This document shows, piece by piece, positions 23,409-34,119 of a DNA stretch of 64,000 bases; position 1 is the stretch's first letter, and the number at the start of each line of letters is the position of its first letter. The DNA comes from Neoarius graeffei (Eukaryota; Chordata; Actinopteri; Siluriformes; Ariidae): contig NC_083596.1 in assembly GCF_027579695.1 (NCBI RefSeq), forward strand, positions 50,219,257 through 50,283,256, written 5' to 3'. The notes below the pieces were generated by a model that was not told the DNA's origin, searched no databases, and saw only the letters and a program-made list of their open reading frames with translations. Both the position numbers and the translations under genes were made by a program.

Positions 23409-26400
23409 GCAGAGGTGGGAGGGCTTCATCGTGTCCCAATCTGATGATACGTATTATTATTGGCTGTTCTTCATCGCCTTGGCTTCACTCTATAACTGGG
23501 TCATGCTGGTTGCCAGGTAACAACTTTTTATACGTAAATTATTAAAAAGAATATTTCTAACTCATTCAGAGGACCGGTTATTTAATATACATTTACTAAG
23601 ATCTAATTAATTGATATTAACCACAGTATGACATCAATTACAGATTATTATTGAATAAAATATGATTTATTACGAAATGTTTTCCGTGTCCTTTATTTAC
23701 AACACAGTGCTGATGAATGCTGGATTCTGATTGGTCGTAAGGTGTTCATAAATTTTCTGTAATGTAGCACAGCTGCGAATCACAGTATGCTAACGCACTC
23801 GTTCTGATACGTTATTGTTTCTATAGCAACGGCGAGTTCACAGGGGTGTGTCCAGCGGGTCCGCCGCATGTTTTCTAGTCTCGGTAACTTTAAAAAAGAG
23901 ATTTTTTGTTTTGATAATTATTTACATAATTATTCATTATTCTGATACTTAAAGTAATCTTCCCTTCTTGTTGAAATCATTATAGCATTAAACTATATGT
24001 CGCTATTACTGTATACTTTTATTAGCCTCTTTTTTATGACATTGTTGCTGTTAGATTGTGATATGGAGTGTGAGAAACTGTTTTCTAAGAGAATGATCAT
24101 ATGTGTGTGTAAAAACTATGAGCGTGACTAATAGGAGAAACGAAGCAGATACGCTTTCTGGCTCTACTGATGGACGCAGACAGACACGTCCTCAGAGAGA
24201 CGGACCATCTGCCGTTCCATTTCAACCAAAATATCACACTAAAAATAATCTCAAGAAACTTTCTGTCACTCCTTTTTTTTTGCGAGCCCAAGTTTCATAT
24301 GACGTGTAATTGCCGAACATTAGCAAAGGATTAAAAATAAATCACAATGAAAATGCAACTCTGGTTGAAAAATGTCAGATTGTGTGGAGTTGATTGATTC
24401 ACTGATCATTTTTATCACAATAAAAATGTATAAGAATTTACATAAAAATATATAATCTCGTCAATGTAGTCCTAAAAAAAAACCAACGAAAATTTCACGA
24501 AAGCTAAAAAACTAGTGAAACTCTGTAGCTAGCTGCAAGGTTGTGTGATCTCACACATCTGTAGAAAACTAAGCAAGACTCAAATTTTTAACACACTTTT
24601 TACTTTCGTTCTCTGTAGAGCGTGTTTTGATGAACTCCAAGATGAGAACTTCTTCCTGTGGGTGGGGCTGGATTACATTTGTGACTTCATTTACATTTTG
24701 GACACCTTCATCCGACTGAGGACAGGTACAAGGAAATTGAACAATTTGAAACATATATACTGTGAAGCAGAAGGCTAACAGGAGTAAAATAACGCTGGGT
24801 GTCATAAAATTTTCATCTTTTTCTGTGAAGTGGCGCAACAGAAAAGTGTCATCTGGAGATTACGGCGATGCCACAGCTATAGTGGTGCTTGAAAGTTTGT
24901 GAACCCTTTAGAATTTTCTATATTTCTGCATAAATATGATCTAAAACATCATCAGATTTTCACACAAGTCTTAAAAGTAGATAAAGAGAACCCAGTTAAA
25001 CAAATGAGACAAAAATATTAGACTTGGTCATTTATTTATTGAGGAAAATGATCCAATATTACATATCTGTGAGTGGCAAAAGTATGTGAATGTTTGCTTT
25101 CAGTATCTGGTGTGATCCCCTTATTAGATTAGATTAGATTAGATTAGATTAGATTAGATTAGATTAGATTAGATTAGATTAGATAAAACTTTATTGATCC
25201 CTTTGGGCGGGTTCCCTCAGGGAAATTAAGATTCCAGCAGCATCATTACAGATAAACAGAGAAAAGAAATAGAGAAAAACTTCTAGATAAATTAAAATAA
25301 ATTAAGTATTTACATATACAAATATAAAAGAATAAGATATGGGGAAAAGAGGAAGGGGAGGGGGGGAGAAGTGGGGTTAGGGTAAGTGTGTGTGGGGGGG
25401 GAGCAGAAAAGATATTGCACTTTATATTGCACATCTCATCTCATCTCATTATCTCTAGCCGCTTTATCCTTCTACAGGGTCGCAGGCAAGCTGGATCCTA
25501 TCCCAGCTGACTGCGGGTGAAAGGCGGGGTACACCCTGGACAAGTCGCCAGGTCATCACAGGGCTGACACATAGACACAGACAACCATTCACACTCACAT
25601 TCACACCTACGGTCAATTTAGAGTCACCAGTTAACCTAACCTGCATGTCTTTGGACTGTGGGGGAAACCGGAGCACCCGGAGGAAACCCACGCGGACACG
25701 GGGAGAACATGCAAACTCTGCACAGAAAGGCCCTCGCCGGCCCTGGGGCTCGAACCCAGGACCTTCTTGCTGTGAGGCGACAGCGCTAACCACTACACCA
25801 CTGTGCCGCCCTTATTGCACATTATATTGCACATTGTCCGGTATTGCTTATTGTCAGGCTAGGCTACTGCTCCTTCCTGTCCTCTGTCCTCCTGTTACCC
25901 CTCCTCCCCCCCAGAGAGGAGTTGTACAGTCTGATGGCGTGAGGGACAAAGGAGTTTTTGAGTCTGTTCGTCCTGCGCTTGGGAAGGAGCATTCTGTCAC
26001 TGAACAGGCTCCTCTGGTTGCTGATGACGGTGTGCAGAGGGTGACTGGCATCGTCCATGATGTTCAATAGTTTGTCCATAGACCTCTTCTCTGCCACCGT
26101 CACCAGAGAGTCCAGCTTCATGCCGACCACAGAGCCGGCCCGCCTGATCAGTTTGTCCAGCCTGGATGTGTCCTTCTTGTATGTGCTGCCCCCCCAGCAC
26201 ACCACGGTGTAAAACAGGACACTGGCGACCACAGACTGATAGAACATCCACAGAAGTTTCCTGCAGATGTTAAAGGACCGCAGCCTCCTAAGGAAGTATA
26301 GCCTGCTCTGTCCCTTCCTGTATAAGTGATTGGTGTTGCAAGTTCAGTCCAGCTTGCTGTCCAGCCACAGCCCGAGGTACTTGTAGGAATCCACAGCCTC

Positions 26401-29400
26401 CACCTCGACTTCCTCGATCAGAACTGGTCGTGACCTTGGTCTGGACCTCCCAAAGTCAATGACCAGCTCCTTGATCTTCGAGGTGTTGAGCTGCAGATGG
26501 TTTCTGTTGCACCACACAGCAAAGTCCCTCACCAGGCTCCTATACTCCTCCTCTCTGTCGTCCCTGATACACCCCACGATGGCTGTGTCATCGGCAAACT
26601 TCTGAATGTGACACAGCTCCGAGTTGTAGCAGAAGTCCGCGGTGTACAGGGTGAAGAGAAGAGGGGCCAGCACCGTGCCCTGGGGTGCTCCGGTGCTGCT
26701 AATTACAGTGTCAGACGTGATGTCCTTCAGCCTGACGTACTGCGGCCTGTCAGTGAGGTAGCTGGAGATCCAGGTGACCAGGCAGGGATCCACTCGCATC
26801 CTGTTCAGTTTGTCCTGAAGCAATAGGGGCATGGATGGTGTTGAAGGCACTCGTGAAGTCCAAGAAGAGGATCCTCACTGTGCCATTTCCCTTATCCAGA
26901 TGCGAGTGGGCTCGGTGTAGCAGGTAGAGGATGGCGTCTTCCACACCAACACCTGCCCGGTACGCAAACTGCAGACAGTCCTGGGCATGTTGTACCTGGG
27001 GTCTGAAGAGGCTGAGGAAGAGCTGCTCCAACATCTTCATCAGATGTGAAGTGAGCGCCACCGGTCGGAAGTCGTTCAGCTCGCTGGCCCAATTTCTTTT
27101 TGGGAACTGGAACAATATATGATGTCTTCGAGAGGGTGGGTACTCTCCCCAGCTGCAGGCTAAGGTTGAAGATGCGTTGGAGTGGTTCACCCAGTTCAGC
27201 AGCGCAGGTCTTCAGTAGTCGTGGAGACACCTTGTCCGGGCCTGCTGCCTTCCTGGAGTGAAGCTTCCTCAGTTGACCTCTGACCTGGTCTGCAGTAACG
27301 CATAGAAGAGTCTGCGTTGAGGTGGGGGAAGAGGGGGAGGAGGGGGCTGCTGTGATGACTGGGGGGAGGTGTGTTGAGGGAAGAAGGAGAGATGGCTGCA
27401 GTGAGGGAGAGGGTGGGGGGGACGTGGGCTGGTTGAACCGATTGAAGAAGTCATTCAACTTGTTCGCCCTCTCCACTGTCCCCTCAACAACTCTGGTCTT
27501 TGTATTGTGGCCTGTGATGGTTTTCACACCTTCCCAGACCTCCCTCATGCTGTTCTTCAGCTTCTGCTCCACCTTTCTCCTGTAGCTGTCCTTAGCTTCC
27601 CTCACGCAGCGTTACACCTCCTGCTGTGATCGCCTCCCTATCCCTGCTCCTGAAGGTGGCCTTCTTCCTGTTGAGGACAGCTTTGACTTCCTGTGTTACC
27701 CATGGCTTGTTATTAGGGTAACACCGTACAGTCTTAGCGGGAGAGACCACATCTGCACAGAAGTTGAGGTAATCTGTCAGACAATGTGTTAGCCCCTCTA
27801 TGTCCTCACAGTGTGTGGGCTTAGCAGCACATCCCAGTCCGTGATGTCATAGCAGTCTCTGAGGGCATCTTCCATTTCAGGGGACCACCTCCTGATGGAG
27901 CTAGTTGTTGCAGGCTGCCTTTGAACCGGGGGGTGTACTTCAGCTGTAGAAGAACCAGGTTGTGGTCAGACTTCCCTAGTGGGGGGAGGGGTGTGACTCT
28001 GTATGCATCCCTCATATTAGCATACAGCAAGCCTATAGAGATCTTGCAGTCACGTGACCGGAATGTAAACAGCTGCCATCTTGTCGGTAAAAAACACAGC
28101 TGAATACTGCTGCACTCGTATACAAAATGGATCAATTTCAACCGACGGACTACACGGCTCATTTTTCTAATGAACAGATAATTAGATATATGTCTAAAAT
28201 AAACGACCTACAGATTAGTGACCCTTATCGCTTACCGGACGTAGTTTTCACGACCGTGTCAGTGGATATTGAACTACCAGAGGTGGAATACCCAGATGTG
28301 TATAATTACCTCATTAACTTTCCCTCGCTGTTCAGTGGTGAAGCACTGCATGCTTATAAATCTCTGGACAGTTATCTTTACAGAAATTCAGGATTTGTCA
28401 GCCGCCCTCAGATGTGGCATCTTGTAAACAAGAAAATAACAATCCTCATTGGACGGGTAAGTCACTTAAGTATTACTAGTACTGATACTAGATATATCAG
28501 TAGTATCTAGTATAGTACTGACCAGCCGATTATAGAATAGAATAGAATAGAATAGAATAAGGTAATTCCAGCTGTAATTCCAAATCGTCTGTCTTGTTTA
28601 CCATGGATCTGGCGTTGGAGAGGTAGGGGCTTGGCAGTGGAGATTTGAGTGGCTGTTTTCTGAGCTTAGTCAACAGGCCGGCTCTGCCTGCAGCCTCGCT
28701 TTTGCTTCCGCTCCCGACGCCGCCTCCTTCGCCTGCCAGACCCGATAACAATCCACGGAGACCCCGCTGGTCTCGCTATCTCGTCCGGAATGTTGTGCAT
28801 GCGATGGAAATCGCTACAAACCGTCATTTTCTGCTGGAAATCAATGTCCAGTAAGTCCATACGGTTGTAGTGGATATTGAAGTCCGGTACAGACGAACAA
28901 CACGCAAAAATACACACAAAAAACATAAAAAACGTGCACAGGTAGGTAGAGCTTGTAGCCGCAGCCGTTGTAGTAGAATTGTATATAGTAGGGTTTTCCA
29001 GAAGAAAAAGTAGAAGTAGAACCAGAAGTAGAAGTAGAAGGCGGAAATATGCCGTTTGACCGACAAGATGGCGTCTGTTACAATCTGGATCGGCTGTGAT
29101 GTCACATGCAAGATCTCTATTGTCCTGTTGTTCCTTGTTGGACAATCCACAGCCTGGTAAAAAGCAGCCAAAGTAGAGTCCAAAGTAGCGTGATTAAAGT
29201 CCCCAGGAATTATCATAAATGCCTCAGGGTGCTGTGTCTGCAGCCTTGCTGTGACAGAGTGAATCCTCTCACATGCAGCAGCTGCGTCTGCCCTCGGAGG
29301 GATGTAAACACAGATGGTGATCACGTGACTGAACTCCCTCGGCAGATAATATGGCCGCAGGCTAACGGCTAGCAGCTCCAAGTCCGGGCAACATAAAACT

Positions 29401-32400
29401 GTCTTTACGGAGATATGTCCCAGGTTACACCAGCGGTTGTTAACATAAATGATGAGTCCCCCACCTTTGCTTTTCCCACGTGTTAGTGTCTCTGTCGGCT
29501 CTCACAGCAGTGAATCCCCGCAGGTCCACGTTAGCATCCGGTACAAGGTGTGTTAGCCATGTCTCCGTAAAGATAAATAAGCTGCTCTCCCGGTAAATCC
29601 GCTGGTTGTTCAGAGTGGAAAGCTCGTCGACTTTATTCGGCAGCGAGTTCACATTCCCCATGATAACGGAGGGAATGGATGGTTTGTAGCGCCGCCGGTT
29701 GTCTGCTAGCCTAGCCTTTAGCTTAGCTCCAGCTTTGCAGCCCCTGGGTTTCCTCCTCAGCTCGGCCGGGATAGGGTGTCGTATCCCGGCTCGTCCCATT
29801 GTTTTCAGGGCCAGCAGCTCCTCTCTCAAATAAGTGAGAAAACTGGCTCCTGGTTGCATCTTAAAGTTAAATATATCCATGTTATATAGTAAAACACACT
29901 ATGTCTTCGTAAGAAGAGTAAGAAAGTAAAAAAAGGTGGAAAAAAGAGGTTTAAAGAACTAAAAACTACAGAGCTACTGGAGAGGCAGCCGTCTCACACA
30001 GCACCCAAACACAAGTAAGCTGTGCAGCAATAACTGCAACTAAACGTTTCCGATAACTGTTGATCAGTCCTGCACACTGGCTTGGAAGAATTTTAGCCCA
30101 TTCCTCCGTACAGAACAGCTTCAACTCTGGGATGTTGGTGGGTTTCCTCACATGAACTGCTCGCTTCAGGTCGTTCCACAACATTTCCACTGGATTAAGG
30201 TCAGGACTTTGACTTGGCCATTCCAAAACATTAACTTTATTCTTCTTTAACCATTCTTTGGTAGAACGACTTGTGTGCTTAGGGTCATTGTCTTGCTGCA
30301 TGACCCACCTTCTCTTGAGATTCAATTCATGGACAGATGTCCTGACATTTTCTTTTAGAATTTGCTGGTATAATTCAGAATTCATTGTTCCATCAATGAT
30401 GGCAAGCCGTCCTGGCCCAGATGCAGCAAAACAGGCCCAAACCATGATACTACCACCATCATGTTCCACAGATGGGATAAGGTTCTTATGTTGGAATGCA
30501 GTGTTCTCCTTTCTCCAAACATAATGCTTCTCATTTAAACCAAAAAGTTATATTTTGGTCTCATCCGTCCACAAAACATTTTTCCAATAGCCTTCTGGCT
30601 TGTCCATGTGATCTTTAGCAAACTGCAGAGGAGCAGCAATGTTCTTTTTGGAGAGCAGCGGCTTTCTCCTTGCAACCCTGGCATGCACACCATTGTTGTT
30701 CAGTGTTCTCCTGATGGTGGACTCATGAACATTAACATTAGCCAATGTGAGAGAGGCCTTCGGTTGCTTAGAAGTTACCCTGGGGTCCTTTGTGACCTCG
30801 CCAACTCTTACACGCCTTGCTCTTGGAGTGATCTTTGTTGGTCGACCACTCCTGGGGAGGGTAACAATGGTCTTGAATTTCCTCCATTTGTACACAATCT
30901 GTCTGACTGTGGATTGCTGGAGTCCAAACTCTTTAGAGATGGTTTTGTAACCTTTTCCAGCCTGGTGAGCATCAACAACGCTTTTTCTGAGGTCTTCAGA
31001 AATCTCCTTTATTCGTGCCATGATACACTTCCACAAACATGTGTTGTGAAGATCAGACTTTGATAGATCTCTGTTCTTTAAATAAAACAGGGTGCCCACT
31101 CACACCTGATTGCCATCCCATTGATTGAAATCACCTGACTGTAATTTCACCTTCAAATTAACTGCTAATCCTAGAGGTTCACATACTTTTGCCACTCACA
31201 GATATGTAATATTGGATCATTTTCCTCAATAAATAAATGACCAAGTCTAATATTTTTGTCTCATTTGTTTAACTGGGTTCTCTTTATCTACTTTTAGGAC
31301 TTGTGTGAAAATCTGATGATGTTTTAGGTCATATTTATGCAGAAATATAGAAAATTCTAAAGGGCTCACAAACTTTCAAGTCCCACTGTATTCGTCCGAG
31401 ACAACAAAACATTGGCTGTGATCTCTGGGTAGGAGGGGCATATTCTCTCTCCCTTGTCAATCACTATGACCCTAGCCAATCGACACAAGTCATTTTTTAG
31501 CTTCATGTGTCTCAGAGGAATCATGTGTTTGCCTTCACCTGATGATGTTGTCCGGTGGGTGGGAACTGGCCAAGACCAAATTTGGGAGCAAATCTGGAGA
31601 AAGAAATGACCATCTTTTTTCCTCCACAGGATACATTGAGCAAGGTCTGCTGGTAAAAGACTTGGCTAAGTTGAGAGACAACTACATTTACACGCTGCAG
31701 TTTAAACTGGATGTGCTGTCCATCCTGCCAACAGAGCTGCTCTTCTTCATCACAGGGTACATACCCCAACTTCGCTTCAATCGCCTGCTCCACTTCTCAC
31801 GCATGTTCGAGTTCTTTGATCGCACCGAGACACGCACCAACTACCCCAATGCCTTCCGCATTTGCAACCTCGTCCTCTACATCCTAGTCATCATCCACTG
31901 GAACGCGTGCATCTATTACGCCATTTCCAAGGCCCTGGGGCTCAGCTCGGATACATGGGTGTATTCTGCCGAGAACGAAACACTCGCCTTCTGCTATGTG
32001 TACTGCTTCTACTGGTCCACGCTAACATTGACCACCATCGGTGAAATGCCCCCTCCAGTGAAGGATGAGGAGTACGTCTTTGTCGTTTTTGACTTCCTGG
32101 TAGGTGTGCTGATCTTCGCCACCATCGTTGGTAATGTGGGTTCCATGATTGCCAACATGAACGCGACAAGGGCTGAGTTCCAGGCACGCATCGACGCCAT
32201 CAAGCACTACATGCACTTCCGCAAGGTCAACCGCACCCTCGAGACGCGTGTCATCAAGTGGTTCGATTACCTCTGGACCAACAAGAAAGCCGTGGATGAG
32301 CAGGAGGTGCTGAAGAACCTTCCGGATAAGCTGAGGGCCGAAATCGCTATCAACGTCCACCTGGAGACACTGAAGAAAGTCCGTATTTTTCAGGACTGTG

Positions 32401-33101
32401 AAGCTGGACTACTGGTGGAGCTGGTTCTGAAACTCCGCCCTCAAGTGTACAGTCCTGGGGACTACATCTGCAGGAAGGGTGATATTGGGAAGGAAATGTA
32501 CATCATCAAAGAGGGGCAGCTAGCTGTGGTCGCGGATGATGGCGTCACGCAATTCGCATTGCTAACCGCTGGCGGTTGTTTCGGCGAAATTAGCATCCTC
32601 AACATTCAAGGTAGCAAGATGGGCAACCGGCGCACGGCTAACATACGTAGTATTGGCTACTCTGACCTCTTCTGCCTCTCAAAAAATGACCTAATGGAGG
32701 CTGTGATTGAATATCCAGATGCTCAGAAGGTTCTGGAAGAGCGCGGAAAGGAAATCCTGAGAAAGCAGGGCCTCTTGGATGAGAGCGTATCATCTGGAGG
32801 GCTAGGCGTCGTAGACACAGAGGACAGAGTGGAACGCTTGGATGCGTCTCTGGATATCCTGCAGACACGATTCGCTCGCTTATTAGGGGAATTCACAAGC
32901 ACGCAGCGTCATCTCAAACAACGAATCACAGCACTCGAGAGGCAGCTGTGTCACACGGGACTCGGGCTGCTGTCGGACAATGAGGCGGAAACCGAACACG
33001 CCAGTGTTCCGAAACACCTACATACACAAGCAGATATACACACGCTACCCGAAACACACACACAGACTTCAGATGAACCGAACTCTGAAGAGGAAAAGTA
33101 A
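18599..33101 (+). CDS. cnga2: Cyclic-nucleotide-gated channel, alpha 2-like subunit
   Basis: Coding exons: 18599-18702, 20559-20669, 20746-20901, 23409-23516, 24619-24725 and 31630-33101. They total 2058 nt, 685 codons plus stop, with GT-AG sites and consistent phase. Order of parts: acidic leader ([14 protein letters not shown]), a helix like the calmodulin-binding segment ([16 protein letters not shown], residues 73-88), S1 (about 139-160) to S6, pore TLTTIGEM (E334), C-linker, cyclic-nucleotide-binding domain (about 446-570, with FGEIS E515 and RRTAN T531) and a C-terminal leucine-zipper coiled coil (about 590-635). It forms cAMP/cGMP-opened cation channels in the sensory plasma membrane, in fish chiefly olfactory cilia. 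C-linker, binding domain and tail resemble CNGA2 more than CNGA3; fish have two cnga2 copies and which one this is cannot be told. The residue after the pore glutamate is Met, where relatives have Thr. Introns carry many transposons. Confidence 0.93.
18809..19073 (+). mobile_element. tRNA-headed SINE, 5'-truncated
   Basis: The tRNA head is missing; the copy starts at the central block (GTCCGCGTGGGTTTCC) and ends in the ATGAG tail. It lies in cnga2 intron 1. Confidence 0.83.
19074..19885 (+). mobile_element. Tc1/mariner transposon relic
   Basis: The stretch matches, from memory, a common fish Tc1/mariner transposase gene: GAGGATCTCCAGTTTGTCAA near 19252, CACACAGTGGGAACGTGTAT near 19660 and GTCAGTGCCCTTGGCAAAGG near 19815. 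The frame is broken many times, there is no full coding region, and the right end is lost. It lies in cnga2 intron 1. Confidence 0.7.
19921..20558. other. Rest of cnga2 intron 1, nothing recognised
   Basis: Unique-looking sequence between the transposon relic and coding exon 2. No gene or repeat family was recognised. Confidence 0.45.
21888..22352 (-). CDS. THAP-domain protein fragment of Kolobok-like element
   Basis: This 154-codon frame on the - strand encodes a THAP zinc finger: [17 protein letters not shown], then [18 protein letters not shown] and [20 protein letters not shown], followed by a basic linker ([12 protein letters not shown]). THAP domains bind DNA and serve as the DNA-recognition part of P- and Kolobok-type transposases. 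The catalytic part is absent, so this is a transposon fragment and probably not a host gene. Confidence 0.6.
   Translation of the reverse strand: MPSRCVASFCSKTHKDGVSLFKFPRDPELHAKWVKQVRRTRDKWEPSPTSVLCSEHFDLDCFDTLPSLKESLGCSVQHKRVLLPSAVPTVFRRGSTSSYARSSSRLGQADSSKDSPPVRTCVEKRHKIKVRRAIECSDMMLKIVTMRSARPSWK
22361..22415. repeat. AT microsatellite
   Basis: Uninterrupted AT dinucleotide repeat of about 55 bp just upstream of the THAP start codon in copy B. Confidence 0.95.
22665..23041 (+). mobile_element. tRNA-headed SINE inside Kolobok-like copy B
   Basis: Complete copy with the 8-bp duplication AAAACATC on both sides. The host sequence resumes exactly as in copy A. Confidence 0.88.
23517..24618. 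other. cnga2 intron 4, nothing recognised
   Basis: AT-rich intron with no recognised repeat family or reading frame of interest. Confidence 0.5.
25433..25811 (-). mobile_element. tRNA-headed SINE in the LINE 3' region
   Basis: Complete copy flanked by ATTGCACA-type duplications. Confidence 0.86.
28037..29118. mobile_element. ISL2EU-like DNA transposon, non-autonomous
   Basis: The 12-bp inverted ends AGAGATCTTGCA and TGCAAGATCTCT are flanked by a 2-bp duplication AT (28035-28036 and 29119-29120). Removing the element restores the LINE frame. Near the left end a + strand first exon (ATG 28127 to the GTAAGT donor at 28456) reads [18 protein letters not shown] with [14 protein letters not shown] and [10 protein letters not shown], which recalls YqaJ/SWIM-type proteins of ISL2EU elements. 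The later exons are missing. A TAGAA repeat follows near 28535. Confidence 0.65.
29990..31021 (-). pseudogene. Tc1-like transposase, one stop
   Basis: The frame starts [20 protein letters not shown] and contains the paired helix-turn-helix ([18 protein letters not shown]), a GRPR-like motif (RSGRPTKI) and the first catalytic Asp (LWTDETKI). A premature TAA falls directly after ETKI at about 30550, in place of the usual Glu codon. The same frame then continues through [10 protein letters not shown], the second catalytic region ([16 protein letters not shown]) and the Glu region ([15 protein letters not shown]). The extreme C-terminus is replaced by LINE-junction sequence. Otherwise it looks young. 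Confidence 0.85.
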
Positions 33102-33207
33102 ATCAGCTGTCAAACTGTTTTGCTACATATTGTAATGAAGCTCAATATTTTTACTTTTTACCCTTTGTATGTACTGCATGTGTTTGTGTGAATGTGTATT
33201 TGTATAT
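33102..33207 (+). other. cnga2: cnga2 3'UTR start
   Basis: Short AT-rich sequence after the cnga2 stop; no canonical AATAAA was seen before the next repeat. Confidence 0.4.
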
Positions 33208-33692
33208 ACACTCACTGGCCCCTTTATTAGAAACACCCCTACACCCACCTGCTGTTTGATGCAGTTCTCTAATCAGCCGATCCCTTGACAGCAGCACAAT
33301 GCGTAAACTCACGCAGATACAAATCAAGAGCTTCAGTTAACATTCACGAAGTTCAAACATCAGAATGGGGAAAATTGTGATTTCACCGTGAAGTGTGACT
33401 TTCTTTTACTGTGGCATGGGTGTTGGTTTGAGCCAGATGGACTGGTTCGAGTATTTCAGAAACTGCTGATATTCCTGGGGTTTTCACGCACAACAGCCTC
33501 GAGAATTCAAGAAAAAACACTGAGTGAGTGAGCGACAGTTCTGTGGGTGGAAACAAACACCTTGCTGATAAGAGAGGTCAGAGGAAAATGGACAGGTTGG
33601 TTTGAGCTGCCAGGAAGGATATAGTAACTCATATAATCACTCTTTACAACCGTGGTGAGCGGAAAAGCATCTCAGCATGCAACAGCTCTGAC
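33208..33692 (+). mobile_element. Decayed Tc1/mariner-related fragment
   Basis: It starts ACTCACTGGCCCCTTTATTA, continues with AATCAGCCGATC and includes GGGTTTTCACGCACAACAG. This matches a repeat recalled as common in fish genomes that derives from a Tc1/mariner-type element. No intact frame is present and the right end is not clear. Confidence 0.55.
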
Positions 33693-34119
33693 TAAGAGAT
33701 TCAGTTTTGAAACCAGATGTGTGTCGTAGCTCAAATACTGGGGTATGTTGCTCTTTGCCCATGTTACAAGTGAATGATTCACACCATACTGGAAATGTTC
33801 TGAAATTAACTGTCTCATCTTTTGCCTCATGTCTGAAACCATTTATGAAATCAACAAGCAAGTTCTATATGTTCATAATAAAGCATGCGTAAATGACAAA
33901 CTACCTGAATCTGATTTCTTAAGAGAATTTGAATGGAATTTCAAGGCTTTTCATGAATGTTATGCAGTATAAAAGATGCACTGGTTTAATGTTGTTACAG
34001 CTGTGTTAAAACCTACAGAGTAAATGTAGCATCGTGAACAACACTGGGCTGCAGTCAGTGTTCCAGTTTATCCCAAAGGCTATCAATCACTTTATTCCCG
34101 TGCAGCCACGCCTTCTTAC
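33693..34119. other. Intergenic, nothing recognised
   Basis: No repeat family or gene recognised. Confidence 0.4.

Larger units (their letters stand above)
25124..30010 (-). mobile_element. Non-LTR retrotransposon (L2/CR1-group LINE), broken
   Basis: On the - strand, 5' to 3': a leader with a gag-like start near 29880, an APE-type endonuclease ([16 protein letters not shown] and FTETWL near 29600, [10 protein letters not shown] near 29200), reverse transcriptase ([20 protein letters not shown] near 26650 and the catalytic FADDTAIVG near 26590) and a 3' end with AATAAAG followed by TAATC repeats. The reading frame is broken in several places and is further split by an ISL2EU-like element (28037-29118); a SINE sits in the 3' UTR. 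Assignment to L2/CR1 rests on the RT motifs and the pentanucleotide tail; Rex1 is the main alternative. Confidence 0.8.
24880..31388 (-). mobile_element. Tc1-like transposon, interrupted by a LINE
   Basis: The ends pair: TAGTGGTGCTTGAAAGTTTG on the left and the complement of CAGTGGGACTTGAAAGTTTG on the right, with TA outside (24878-24879 and 31389-31390). The transposase runs on the - strand from ATG 31021. A LINE insertion (about 25124-30010) separates the 3' end of the coding region from the left terminal part. It fills most of cnga2 intron 5. Confidence 0.88.
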
